Shown: positions 1 through 8,204 of the stretch, piece by piece | Position numbering within the stretch: the stretch's first letter is position 1 | Layout of the letters: each line of letters begins with the position of its first letter | Assembly (NCBI GenBank): GCA_041401985.1 | Contig: JAWKTE010000019.1 | Coordinates: 11,040-75,039 of the forward strand | Direction: 5' to 3' | DNA from: JACKHA01 sp041401985 | GTDB taxonomy: Bacteria > Planctomycetota > Phycisphaerae > Phycisphaerales > UBA1924 | DNA length: 64,000 bases | Position numbers and translations under genes: made by a program | The notes under the pieces: generated by a model | Database searches by the model: none | What the model was told of the DNA's origin: nothing | Seen by the model: the letters and a program-made list of their open reading frames with translations, nothing else

Positions 1-563
1 ATGACCAAATACGGCATGCCCTGCGCGGGGCCTTCATCCGCAACAGCGAGTTCATCGACGGGCACGATGCCCGGGTGGCTGAGCTGCTCGTGGACGAGTT
101 TCTCGATACGCAGCCGGCGGTACTCGTCGGAATCGGCGTGGGCGAGCAGCAGCTTGATGGCCACCCGCTCGCCCGTCGCGGTGCGGACGCCCTCGTACAC
201 GTCCCCGGACTTGCTGGCCCAGATGCGCCGGACGATCGACATCCCGCGCAGCGTCGATCCCTCCTGAAGCACAGGGGCGCGAGGGCGGTGCTCCCGCCGG
301 GTGGGCCCTCGCGACGATGAGGCGACGATGCTCGGGTCCAATCGAAAGAACGGCGCGACGTCGTCCGGATCGTCCGTGGCTCGTTCCAGGAGTTCCAGGA
401 CCTCGCGTACAACCTCTGGATCGTCCGGGCACTGACTCTTCAGGAAACGCTCGCGGTCCTCGGGCGGAAGGTCCGAAGCGCGGTCGAACAGCGTTCGGAT
501 CCGACGGAGCGAATCGTCTTCATCGGACGCGCCGAGCGTGTGCGGGGGCGGGGCCACCACCAT
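1..563 (-). CDS. Serine/threonine protein kinase, N-terminal part (cut by window edge)
   Basis: The first 187 codons of a Hanks-type kinase; the rest lies beyond base 1. The ATG at 563-561 opens a frame with an acidic N-terminal segment (FDRASDLPPEDRERFL near residues 25-40) of the kind that precedes the kinase domain in planctomycete kinases. After a basic linker the domain begins near residue 105. The usual first glycines of the P-loop are partly replaced (ASKSGDVYEGV), but the ATP-binding lysine is present in VAIKLL and the helix-C region (EKLVHEQLSHPGIVPV) follows. The gene starts 9 bases after the stop of the sigma factor gene upstream, so the two are probably one transcript and one signalling unit. 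Whether the catalytic loop is intact cannot be seen here. Confidence 0.8.
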   Translation of the reverse strand, partial: MVVAPPPHTLGASDEDDSLRRIRTLFDRASDLPPEDRERFLKSQCPDDPEVVREVLELLERATDDPDDVAPFFRLDPSIVASSSRGPTRREHRPRAPVLQEGSTLRGMSIVRRIWASKSGDVYEGVRTATGERVAIKLLLAHADSDEYRRLRIEKLVHEQLSHPGIVPVDELAVADEGPAQGMPYLV

Positions 564-572
564 TCCTTCGGT

Positions 573-1180
573 TCATGCGCCCGTCGCTCGGTCCCGCGAC
601 AGCGATTCGCGGAAAGACCATTGGCGATGCAGCCACGCGCGGAAGAACTCCAGGTCTCTTTGGACCGTTCGCACGTCGATGCCAAGTGAGCCGGCGATTG
701 TCTTTGGATCGAGCCCCAGGAAGTAGTGCATCGACGCGACCTGCGCCCACCGGGACTCCACTCGCTGGAGGCGGTCGATCAGCTCGTTCGCGAGCATGAT
801 GAGGTCGGGGCTGGCCGGATCGATGCGATGGGCCAAACCGTTCTCGCCCGCGGACCAGCAGAACCGGTCGCCAATCCGGGGGGCGTGCTTTCGACGGACC
901 TTGCGTTTGAGGGCCTCGTCCACGAGAACCCGGCGAACGGCGCGGCGGCGCCGAAGAAATGGGCCCGGCTCTGCCACCGGGGGGTCCGCTGCAAACGAAT
1001 CCACGCGCTGTGTACGACAGTCGTGAGGTTTTGCCCGGTACCTTCCCCGTGGACCCCCCCGGACTCCCGCCGGAGCTGGCCGCCGGTGATTCGGCGCAGT
1101 TGCCGGTAGATGTCGGTGTAGATCGCGTCGGCCCGTGGGCCGCCCAGCTCTCGATTGATCACTCGGGTCATGGTGCCCAT
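573..1180 (-). CDS. ECF-subfamily RNA polymerase sigma factor (needs one frame correction)
   Basis: A short sigma-70 family factor of the extracytoplasmic-function type. Region 2 starts with MGTMTRVINREL and carries YTDIYRQLRRI and WQSRAHFFGAAA. Region 4 reads RVESRWAQVASMHYFLGL, then a helix-turn-helix (PKTIAGSLGIDVRTVQRDL) and LEFFRAWLH. The halves lie in different frames. The join is near 940-950, in a GC-only stretch where HFFGAAA should run into VRRVLVDEALKRK; one missing base there explains it. The start at 1180 was chosen because translation opens directly into the conserved MTR helix; no clear Shine-Dalgarno is visible. It sits just upstream of the kinase gene, a common sigma-kinase pairing in Planctomycetota. 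A real null mutation is possible, but a base-call error is likelier. Confidence 0.8.
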
Positions 1181-1305
1181 CGGCGAGGAGTCTATCAGGA
1201 ACGCGCCCGCCGCCAAGCCCGATTCTCTCCATTCGGAGCGGTTGGTGCGCCACCAGAAAGTTGGCGGGGATTCTGTCGCAGGCGGGTTCGATGCCCGCAT
1301 GTAGG

Positions 1306-1566
1306 TCACCGCCGACGCAGGCTCCACCGCACTCGCACCGGCGGCCTGGCCGCGGCCAGGAACAGGAGGCTGCTCGCCACCGCACTCGCCGGGTGCATGA
1401 GTACTTCGAACCGGAGGTACACGAGCGGGGCAACACACGCCATGCCAGAGGCGCACGACTCGAGGTAGGGTCGCGGCGTCCGCCACAGTCCCTCGAAGTC
1501 CAGGCCGAGACGGACCACCTGGAAGCAAATGGCGACGGCGATCGCGATGGTGAGGTTCAAGGCCAT
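1306..1566 (-). CDS. Hypothetical small membrane protein
   Basis: A possible 86-residue protein starting at the ATG at 1566 (MALNLTIAIAVAIC). It has three hydrophobic stretches (about residues 3-22, 38-52 and 58-74) and ends in an Arg-rich tail. Third codon positions are strongly G or C, as in real genes here, which is the main reason for calling it. An in-frame start 27 codons upstream (1647) would add a polar leader with no obvious role. It lies between the M56 peptidase and the sigma-kinase pair on the same strand. No family is recognised, and frame errors nearby mean the true ends may differ. Confidence 0.4.
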   Translation of the reverse strand: MALNLTIAIAVAICFQVVRLGLDFEGLWRTPRPYLESCASGMACVAPLVYLRFEVLMHPASAVASSLLFLAAARPPVRVRWSLRRR

Positions 1567-1701
1567 GGGACTGTGACCCGAGCGAAAGGAATCCGCACGA
1601 GACTCGTTGAGCGCACGCGTGCTCGAGCAAGTCGCCGTGGCGGGCACCGAATGACACGAGGCAGCTGTCGAAGCGCACCGCTCACCGTCGCTTCGGTCCG
1701 T

Positions 1702-2665
1702 TCACAGCCCCATTATCGGCCCCTGCTCGTCGAGCAGGAAGAACACCGCCTGCAGCAGGCACAGCAGGGCCGCCACGAACCCGACGTACGCAAGCAGCTG
1801 GCGGCAACTGGCCCGCTCGGGCAGCAGCTCGAGGGCCGAGCCGCGGTCGTCGGGGCGGTGCGCGGCCAGGGCCTCGAACCGCCCGCCAGCGTGCCGCTGG
1901 CGTGTGCATCGAGGCCAGCCCAGGGCCCAGCGGGCTGGTGCCCTTAACCGCATAGTGGGCCAGCACGGCCCCGTACTCGCGCCGCGACAGCCCGGCGTAA
2001 CTCACGCCCTCGTCGCACACGATCTCCCGGGCCGTGCGGATCTCGCGCGAGGCGATCCAGTACAGCGGGTTCCACCACATCAGCGCCCCGGCCAGCTGCA
2101 GCACCAGCTGCGACAGGCAGTCGCCACGCCGGATGTGCCCCATCTCGTGGGTCAGCACCGCCATGCGGACGCTCGAACTCGCGGCCCTCAGCTCGGTCGG
2201 CAGCACCACCACCGGCAGGAACAGGCCGGTGACCAGCGGCCCGCGCACGTGGCGCGAGTACACGACCACGGGCCTCGCGCAGCCCCACGTGGCCCGCGGC
2301 CCGGTCGAACAGGTCCTGCTCGTCCGGCCCGGCCTGCTCGCTGAGCATGATGATGCCCTGGACGAACAGGGAACCGGCCAGCAGCCGGGCCGCGACCACG
2401 CCGATGCCAATGAGCCACACGATCCGGAAGAAGTCCAGCGGGTACCCCGAGCCGCGGGACGAGGCCGCGAGCGCGGTCACCAGCTCGCCGCAGGCCACGA
2501 TGGGCAGCACCGCGCGCAGCAAGCGGTCAGCACGAAGTGGTCGGCCGCGCGCGAGCCGTGGGCGTTCTGGCCGACCGAGACCACGCCGGCCACCAGGATC
2601 ACGCTCGCCATGGCCAGCGCGAACGGGGCGCCGAACATCCAGAAGACGATCTCGCTCTCCACCAC
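1702..2665 (-). CDS. M56-family membrane metallopeptidase, BlaR1/MecR1-like (three frame breaks)
   Basis: Pairs with the BlaI-type repressor upstream; in characterised systems the peptidase destroys the repressor after sensing a signal. Reading across three frames gives several membrane helices (IVFWMFGAPFALAMASVIL; DFFRIVWLIGIGVVAARLL), the zinc-protease motif HEMGH in VLTHEMGHIRRGD near 2115-2150, the following WNPLYWIASREIRTAREIVCDE segment, and a last helix (LLAYVGFVAALLCLLQAVFF). Breaks lie near 2520, 2272 (a GGG run) and 1870-1955. The GTG at 2662-2665 follows an AAGGAGG ribosome site. No penicillin-binding sensor domain follows the last helix, so the signal is probably not a beta-lactam. 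Either a disrupted gene or sequence errors. Confidence 0.7.
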
Positions 2666-2813
2666 GCCCTCCTTCGACTCCGCCCGGCACGTCGGCGGGG
2701 CTGAGCGGGGGAACCCTCCTTCGAGTCCCCGCCCGACTGCCCGCGTCATCTCACCACCGCAGCCGCACAACCGCCACGATCGCGGCGAGCGCCACGTTCT
2801 CGATCTGCTCCGC

Positions 2814-3206
2814 TCACGGCCCGCGCTCCCGCAGCTCCTTGTCGATCAGCCCACGCAGCTCCTCGAGCTCCTTCCGCGGCATGCCGGCCCGCTGCTGCGA
2901 CAGGTGCACCGAGACCGCCGAGAGCAGCGAGCCGCCGAAGAACGTGTCGAGCACCCGGCGCAGGGCCGTCTTGCCGGCCTTCTGGCGGGCCTGGACCGGG
3001 CGGTACACCGCGGCCCGCCCGTCGAACTCCTTGCGCAGCATGCCCCGCCTCACCAGATTGCCCAGCATGGTGCGCACGGCCGTCTCGGTCGGCGGGTCGT
3101 CGATGGCCGCGGTGGCCTCGGCCACGGTCGCTACGCCCAGGCGGTAGACCGCGTCCATGATCTGCCGCTCCCGCGGGCTTAGCTCGTAGTCGTGGACGGG
3201 GGACAT
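2814..3206 (-). CDS. blaI: BlaI/MecI/CopY-family transcriptional repressor
   Basis: A 130-residue winged-helix repressor. The N-terminal half contains LSPRERQIMDAVYRLG, the helix pair VAEATAAI...TETAVRTMLGNLVRRGML, and the wing (FDGRAAVYRPV), followed by the C-terminal dimerisation helices (VLDTFFGGSLLSAV to the end), which match the family's usual length. The ATG at 3206 was chosen because GGGAGG sits 6 bases upstream; a further ATG at 3228 lacks such a site. The M56 peptidase follows after about 150 bases on the same strand, the classical repressor-protease arrangement. A short inverted repeat lies 28 bases upstream of the start and may be its own operator. Confidence 0.9.
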   Translation of the reverse strand: MSPVHDYELSPRERQIMDAVYRLGVATVAEATAAIDDPPTETAVRTMLGNLVRRGMLRKEFDGRAAVYRPVQARQKAGKTALRRVLDTFFGGSLLSAVSVHLSQQRAGMPRKELEELRGLIDKELRERGP

Positions 3207-3233
3207 GGGGCCTCCCGGGCGTGCCATGGGGAA

Positions 3234-3251
3234 CCGCCACAAGTATGGCGG
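3234..3251. promoter_or_regulatory. Candidate BlaI operator (inverted repeat)
   Basis: CCGCCA and TGGCGG form perfect 6-base arms around the spacer CAAGTA, placed 28 bases upstream of the repressor start. Position and symmetry suit autoregulation by a dimeric winged-helix repressor. The sequence does not match the TACA/TGTA-type operator of the classical BlaI proteins, so this is inference. Confidence 0.35.
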
Positions 3252-3953
3252 ATGGAGGGCGGGTTGTCAAGGGCGTTGTGGGGTCGACGCCGCGGACCAC
3301 GATCCGTCTCCCAGAAGCACCGACTTCGTCGAAGTCTGTGCGCAGTCAGGCGCTCCGGCGAGGCTTCGACGATGCGAACCAAACGGGCGCTCAGCTCTTC
3401 TTCATCAGCGACGCTGACCCTTGTCAGCTGTTTCACCCTGGCGTAGGCCGCACATACGAAAACACGTTCATCGGGCAGTTCGTGCTCACGAACCGGACGC
3501 CCGCGATGGAGCGCGTTCTCGATCGGCTCCGCCCCGCCGACTCGCGGAGCACCCCATAACCATGCAACCGGTGTGAGTTGGCGCCCGTGGCTCACTTTCG
3601 AAGTACCGTCGCTCGGACGAACGTCGGTATACTCGGCTCGCCCCGACCTCGAGTTCGCCGGGCCACGACTGGCGGTTGAACGGAGTCGAGACATGAACGC
3701 ACTGTCGGGCATCGGGCGTCCGTACCTGTCCGATTCGAGCAGGGAGCCTGTCATTGTCGAGTCGCGGGGCATGTGAACTTGTCGTCAGTGAGCTGTGTAC
3801 TCGCCAACGAGAGTGCGAGTATCTGTGCGAGGTTCCGCTCCCGGAAGGGGTGACCCTCCCTCAGCTCATGCTCGAGCTTCGCGCCCGCCATGCCCTGGGG
3901 AGATGGCGTGTCGCTCGCGGCCGCTTGAGCGGCCGTCGAGTTCTGCTTGGACC
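3252..3953. other. No confident gene; degraded accessory DNA
   Basis: About 700 bases of lower and less regular GC than the flanks. Several open frames cross it on both strands, but none has family-like motifs, a convincing ribosome site and clean codon usage together. A 28-codon reading frame starting at an ATG at 3693 (MNALSGIGRPYL) follows a GGAG and is the only hint of a gene start. The stretch most likely belongs to the same decayed island as the integrase remnant. Confidence 0.4.
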
Positions 3954-4679
3954 ATGTTTGCACACAGGGGCTTGTCGAACCGTTCATGGCGGGTCTGGGC
4001 TTTTCCGACAGACCCCAGCAGCGGCTGGCACGAGCAAGTGGGCCCGTCCATCAGGCGCGCGATCCAGACATGGGCCGGGCCAATTCCAGATTTCACGTGG
4101 CAGTTCGTCGGGCCAGTCAGGCTTCACGCGGGTGTGCCGACGCACCTCGTTCCGCGGTTCGCTCGGCTGCTGTACCAGATCGCAAAGGACGAAGGCCTGG
4201 AGAACATCGCCCGGTTGACCTCTTGGGAGCTGCGCACGCTCATCGATCGGGCATTCCGAGGCACCTCGTTCGCGAAGGAATTCCTGTCGTCCGAGGCCGG
4301 CGCGGGCTTCGTCAGGTCGGCGGGCACCGCGATCCACGCCGCCGGGTGGCCCGTTGAACCGCGGGCGAGCGAGCTTGTGGCCGGTGAGCCAGGGTTCCGA
4401 CCCGGCTTCCTGGGTATGGTCGTCAACGAGCTCGACCAAATCTTGTCCGGCGGAGAAGACGCCCCGCGGTCCCGCGTATCTCGGTCGTTGTTCCCCCACA
4501 TCGCCGTGCAGGCCGACGAGGGGTTGCTCGTGCTCGAGTTCCCTGGCCTGCTTCGGAGCGGGTTGAGCGCCAGGGGCCCGAAGTCGGCGGCCCTCGTCAG
4601 CCCGTACAACTTCACGAGCGGCCGGACCGCGTCGTTGAGCGCGTTGATCTCGCTGGTCGGCCGCCCGTTCTTGACGTAG
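3954..4679 (+). CDS. Hypothetical protein in degraded island
   Basis: An open frame of about 241 codons whose middle reads like a genuine soluble protein: HLVPRFARLLYQIAKDEG, then IARLTSWELRTLIDRAF and VVNELDQILSGG. The last 40 or so codons overlap the integrase remnant on the opposite strand, and their composition looks like antisense translation. The true gene is therefore probably broken near 4500-4550, where two old sequences were joined. The start at 3954 is only the nearest ATG before the plausible part. No family is recognised. Confidence 0.35.
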   Translation: MFAHRGLSNRSWRVWAFPTDPSSGWHEQVGPSIRRAIQTWAGPIPDFTWQFVGPVRLHAGVPTHLVPRFARLLYQIAKDEGLENIARLTSWELRTLIDRAFRGTSFAKEFLSSEAGAGFVRSAGTAIHAAGWPVEPRASELVAGEPGFRPGFLGMVVNELDQILSGGEDAPRSRVSRSLFPHIAVQADEGLLVLEFPGLLRSGLSARGPKSAALVSPYNFTSGRTASLSALISLVGRPFLT

Positions 4680-4930
4680 TACCCGTCGGCCCACTCGAAG
4701 AACCCGTCGACCAGCTCGGCCACGGTCAGGTCGGGAGGCGGGCCCGAACCCGGCTCGGCCAGCAGGGCCGCCCGGCGGCTGGTCAGCCACTCGGCGATGA
4801 CACGGTCGTACTCGGCCCGGCTCTCGGGAGAGCCGTGCTTGCCGAGGTAGATGTCCTTGCCGTCGAGCCGGACGACGGCCAGGCCCCAGGCCTTGTGGAG
4901 TCGGTACGAAGGGATCTTCTGCTTGGCCAC
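4552..4930 (-). pseudogene. Tyrosine recombinase (phage-type integrase) N-terminal remnant
   Basis: About 126 codons match the N-terminal part of planctomycete site-specific integrases: the arm-type start (AKQKIPSYRLHKAWGLAVV), the loop DIYLGKHGSPESRAEYDRVI, then the core-binding SAM-like domain (LTVAELVDGFFEWADGYYV, LVKLYG, FGPLAL). The catalytic domain with the R...HxxR...Y residues is absent: beyond about 4552 the frame continues but loses all resemblance. GTG at 4930 is the likely original start, with CGGAGA 7 bases before it. The remnant lies 113 bases beyond the 3' end of tRNA-Thr on the same strand, the usual place for an integrase of a tRNA-integrated element. It is best read as the scar of a lost island. 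Confidence 0.7.
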
Positions 4931-4948
4931 GGTGCATCTCCGGGCCAA

Positions 4949-4968
4949 AATGTGGTAGCTACCACATT
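4949..4968. promoter_or_regulatory. Perfect 20-base palindrome upstream of integrase remnant
   Basis: AATGTGGTAGCTACCACATT is identical to its own reverse complement and lies 18 bases before the integrase start codon. It is AT-richer than its surroundings. It could be an operator for a regulator of the lost element, or part of a recombination site. Confidence 0.5.
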
Positions 4969-5042
4969 CTGGCGCCTCTGAGCTGCACCGCCGTCCACCG
5001 GCGGGTACGCGTAAGTGACGCGTTCAGCAGGACTTCGACGAT

Positions 5043-5115
5043 AGCCGCGTGTCGGACTCGAACCGACGACCTGCGGTTTACAAAACCGCTGCTCTACCAA
5101 CTGAGCTAACGCGGC
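5043..5115 (-). tRNA. tRNA-Thr (anticodon TGT)
   Basis: Read on the minus strand, the 73-base sequence folds as a standard cloverleaf. The acceptor stem GCCGCGT pairs with ACGCGGC, the D-arm contains AGCTCAGTTGGTAGAGC, the anticodon arm CGGTT-TTGTAAA-CCG carries TGT, and the T-arm contains GTCGGTTCGAGTCCGAC. The discriminator base is T and no CCA is encoded. The 3' end faces the integrase remnant, so this gene was probably an integration target. Confidence 0.95.
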
Positions 5116-5315
5116 AGGCCTCGAATCGTATCCAACCGGCGATGCGTGGTGCCCGCGATCCCGCCGATCGGCGCCCCGAAGTCGGCCACTCGCGCGTCGC
5201 GCGGCCCACGGTACAAGCATCGGACCCGCCCAGGAACGTCGCACTCAGGTCACCTCCGACTTGACGGGTCGCCATCCCCCGCGCACCGTCCGTCCTCTGT
5301 TCGTATGCTCTCGCC

Positions 5316-6866
5316 ATGCTCGCGCGGGTCCAATCTTCCACGCTCTCCGGCATCGACGCCGTCCCCTGCGAGGTCGAGGTCGATCTCGACACCGCCGGCA
5401 TCCTCCGCGAGACCATCGTCGGCCTGCCAGACGCCGCCGTGAAGGAGGCCCTCGAACGCGTCCGCTCGGCGATCGGCAACGCCGGCTATCCCTATCCACA
5501 CGGGCGCATCGTCATCAACCTTGCACCCGCCGACGTCCGCAAGGAAGGCCCCACCTACGACCTGCCCATCGCCGTCGGCCTGCTGGTGGTCCAGGGCGTG
5601 ATCGCCGCGGCCACCGGCCCGGACGGCATGGCCTCCGCCGGCCAGGGGCTCGACCTGCGCCGCTACGCCATGGCCGGCGAACTCGCCCTCGACGGACGCG
5701 TCCGCCCCATCGCCGGCGGCATCGCCCTGGCCGCCATGGCCAAGCAGCGCGGGCTCGACGGCGTCATCGTCCCGGCCGACAACGCCGCGGAGTGCGCCGT
5801 CGTCCAGGGCATCGACGTGCTCGGCGTCCGCACGCTCTCGGAGGTCGTCGGCCTGCTCAACGGCGAGATCGACCCGACGCCCACGCCCGCCCCCGACATC
5901 GCCTCGCTCCTGCGCAACGCCTCGGCTCCCGTCGACTTCGCCGAGGTCCGCGGCCAGGAGTCCGTCAAGCGTGCCCTGATCATCGCCGCCGCCGGCGGGC
6001 ACAACATCCTCATGCTCGGCCCCGCGGGCACGGGCAAAACCATGATGGCCAAGGCCCTGCCCGGCGTGCTCCCGCCGCTGGAGCCCGAGGAGGCCATCGA
6101 GATCACCCGAATCTACTCCGCCGCCGGCCTGCTCGAGCCGGGCCAGGGCCTCATCACCTCGCGCCCCGTCCGCACCCCCCACCACACGGCCTCATCCGCC
6201 GCGATCGTCGGCGGCGGCATCATCCCGCGCCCCGGCGAGATCTCGCTGGCCCACCGCGGCATCCTGTTCCTGGACGAACTGCCCGAGTTCCCGCGCGATG
6301 TGCTCGAGACCCTCCGCCAGCCCATGGAGGACCACGTCGTCACCATCGCCCGGGCCCAGGCCACTGTCCGCTTCCCCGCCTCGTTCATGCTCGTGGCCGC
6401 CATGAACCCCACGCCCAAGGGCGACATGCCCGTGGGCGAGTTCGGCCGACGCTCCATGGACCGCTACCTGGCCAAACTCAGCGGCCCGCTGCTGGATCGC
6501 ATCGACATGCACGTCGAGGCCCCGGCCGTCGCGTGGAACCAGTTGCGCTCCGCCCCCACCGGAACCAGCAGCACGCAGATGCGCGAGCAGGCCGGCAACG
6601 CTCGCGCCCGCCAGCGCCAGCGCCAGGGCGCCGCCCTGCCCAACGCCCGTCTGTCCGGCAAGCAACTCGACACCATCGCCACGTTCGACCCGCACGCCCA
6701 GGGATTCCTGGGCCAGGCCATGACGGAACTGGGCCTCTCCGCCCGCGCCTACGACAAGATTAGGCGCGTCTCACGCACTATCGCCGACCTCGACGGCGCG
6801 GACACCATCACGCTCCCGCACGTCGCCGAGGCCGTCGGGTATCGCCTGCTCGATCGGAAGGTGTAG
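5316..6866 (+). CDS. comM: YifB/ComM-family AAA+ ATPase (Mg-chelatase-like)
   Basis: Full-length at 516 residues. The N-terminal domain (GIDAVPCEVEVDLDTAG, then IVGLPDAAVKEALERVRSAI) is the Lon-like fold shared by the family. The AAA+ core has Walker A GPAGTGKTMMAKA near residues 235-247, Walker B GILFLDELPEF near 315, and sensor text AAMNPTPKG. The C-terminal Mg-chelatase lid contains LSARAYDKIRRVSRTIADL. Characterised ComM is a hexameric helicase that drives branch migration during natural transformation; that role is inferred here. It follows the tRNA-Thr on the other strand and seems to be a single-gene unit. No strong Shine-Dalgarno precedes the ATG. Confidence 0.93.
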   Translation: MLARVQSSTLSGIDAVPCEVEVDLDTAGILRETIVGLPDAAVKEALERVRSAIGNAGYPYPHGRIVINLAPADVRKEGPTYDLPIAVGLLVVQGVIAAATGPDGMASAGQGLDLRRYAMAGELALDGRVRPIAGGIALAAMAKQRGLDGVIVPADNAAECAVVQGIDVLGVRTLSEVVGLLNGEIDPTPTPAPDIASLLRNASAPVDFAEVRGQESVKRALIIAAAGGHNILMLGPAGTGKTMMAKALPGVLPPLEPEEAIEITRIYSAAGLLEPGQGLITSRPVRTPHHTASSAAIVGGGIIPRPGEISLAHRGILFLDELPEFPRDVLETLRQPMEDHVVTIARAQATVRFPASFMLVAAMNPTPKGDMPVGEFGRRSMDRYLAKLSGPLLDRIDMHVEAPAVAWNQLRSAPTGTSSTQMREQAGNARARQRQRQGAALPNARLSGKQLDTIATFDPHAQGFLGQAMTELGLSARAYDKIRRVSRTIADLDGADTITLPHVAEAVGYRLLDRKV

Positions 6867-6920
6867 CCTGCCACACGACTCGGCGGTGCCGGTCGTGGCC
6901 TTGGCACGCCGCGTCGCGCG

Positions 6921-7628
6921 TCACGTCGCCGAACGATCGCCGCTGCCGAACACCCGCTTGACCTGCTCCAGCGTCATGTGCGAGAGCCCCCGGTCCTGCA
7001 CCAGCGAGATCATCGCCACCCGCCCGCGCAGGCCGAGTTTCACGCCGATCGAGCGCACGTGCGCCTCCATCGTCTTTACGCTGCGGAACAGTTCCGACGC
7101 GATCCGCGGCAGCGACTTGCCCCGCCCCAGGTGCCACAGCACCTCGCCCTCGCGGGTCGACAGCGCCGCCAGGTCCGCCAGATCGTGGTGCCGCGATTCC
7201 ACCACCGCCTCGCCGGTCCCGTCCTCGAGCGCGTCGGATCGCCACGGGTCCAGCGCCACGATGCACACCTGCGTTCCGTCCCCCGGCGCCTCACCCCGGT
7301 AGTACCTCATCCGCACCCAGTGGCCGCGGTACATCCCGGCGGTCGCGCGCGGCTCGCCGTCGCCGATCGTCGCGTCGCTGATCTGGCCGAGTTCCCTGGC
7401 CCGCGCCGGCGGCGCAAACTCGCCGACATGCCGCCCGATCATCTCGCCCGGCGAGCAGCCCTCCCACTGCAGCATCGCCTCGTTGACCTCAACAAGCACG
7501 CCGCCCGCGTCGATCACGCACGCCGGCACGGTCAGGGCGGTCACCAGGAAACGATCGACGCAGTACGCCCCCGCGGGCGAAACGCCCGACCCGCCGCCAC
7601 GCTCTGTGCGGTGTGACCCACTGCGCAT
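6921..7628 (-). CDS. PAS-domain LuxR-type transcriptional regulator
   Basis: A 235-residue cytoplasmic regulator. Residues about 30-140 look like a PAS sensor fold (VPACVIDAGGVLVEVNEAML, then GEMIGRHVGEF). Residues about 165-225 are a LuxR/GerE helix-turn-helix (LSTREGEVLWHLGRGKSLPRI followed by VKTMEAHVRSIGVKLGLRG). There is no receiver domain, so it should bind a small ligand or partner directly rather than be phosphorylated. A GGGAG lies about 8 bases before the ATG at 7628. It ends convergently with comM and shows no obvious operon partner. Confidence 0.85.
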   Translation of the reverse strand: MRSGSHRTERGGGSGVSPAGAYCVDRFLVTALTVPACVIDAGGVLVEVNEAMLQWEGCSPGEMIGRHVGEFAPPARARELGQISDATIGDGEPRATAGMYRGHWVRMRYYRGEAPGDGTQVCIVALDPWRSDALEDGTGEAVVESRHHDLADLAALSTREGEVLWHLGRGKSLPRIASELFRSVKTMEAHVRSIGVKLGLRGRVAMISLVQDRGLSHMTLEQVKRVFGSGDRSAT

Positions 7629-7802
7629 TGGCTCGACTCCCTGGCACGCCCGGACGCGCAGGCACGTCGATGCTATCGGTTGTGCGATGCCCGAATCCCC
7701 CCTGGTTTGGCGGAATAGGCAAAAGCACTGACTCTCGCGGCCGCACGCCGGGACTTGCTCGAAACGGCCCCGACGCGACGCGCGACACCCACGCTCGGGC
7801 GC

Positions 7803-8204
7803 TCAACGCACGGACTTCCAGATCGGCACGTCGCGCTTCAGCCCGTCGATCAGCCGGTCCATCGCCTCCAGCGCCGCACGCCGGTGCGGCGCCGTCACCA
7901 CGCACCGCAGCGAAACCCCGCCGACCGGCACCAGGCCCCGGCTGTGCACCACTCGCACCGACGTGATCTCCAGCGAATCGAGCAGCCCCGTGGCGATGGC
8001 CTCCAGTTGCCGCTGGGCCATCGGCTCATACGCCGCGTACACGAGCCCCTCGATCGAGCGCCCGTCCTCCGTCCCGCGCACCACGCCCTCGAACACCAGC
8101 ACGGCCCCATCGCCCGGCCCGACCGCCGGCAACGCCTCCGCCCCGATCGCCCCATCAACGATCCGGACCTCGACCCGCCCCGCGCTGGTCGTGTCCCCGC
8201 TCAT
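7803..8204 (-). CDS. moaE: Molybdopterin synthase catalytic subunit MoaE
   Basis: The large subunit of molybdopterin synthase, which transfers two sulfurs from MoaD to precursor Z to form the dithiolene of the molybdenum cofactor. It has 133 residues, close to the usual length. Family motifs are present: GAVLVFEGVVRGTEDGRSI, LVYAAYEPMAQRQL, VVHSRGLVPVGGVSL, and the C-terminal LKRDVPIWKSV with the conserved active-site lysines. The start overlaps the moaD stop by 4 bases (ATGA), so the two subunits are translationally coupled. No other moa genes lie in the window. Confidence 0.92.
   Translation of the reverse strand: MSGDTTSAGRVEVRIVDGAIGAEALPAVGPGDGAVLVFEGVVRGTEDGRSIEGLVYAAYEPMAQRQLEAIATGLLDSLEITSVRVVHSRGLVPVGGVSLRCVVTAPHRRAALEAMDRLIDGLKRDVPIWKSVR

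Noticed and set aside
3179..3772. Minus-strand frame of 197 codons upstream of blaI
   Set aside because: It runs into the blaI start region and its operator, has mixed composition and no recognisable domain.
3364..5042. Matching CTTCGACGAT at 3364 and 5033 as island attachment sites
   Set aside because: Only 10 bases match and the match lies just outside the tRNA rather than in its 3' end; chance is a good explanation.
7680..7760. Riboswitch-like or special promoter signal before the PAS-LuxR gene
   Set aside because: Only a short AT-richer stretch is visible; no conserved fold could be drawn.
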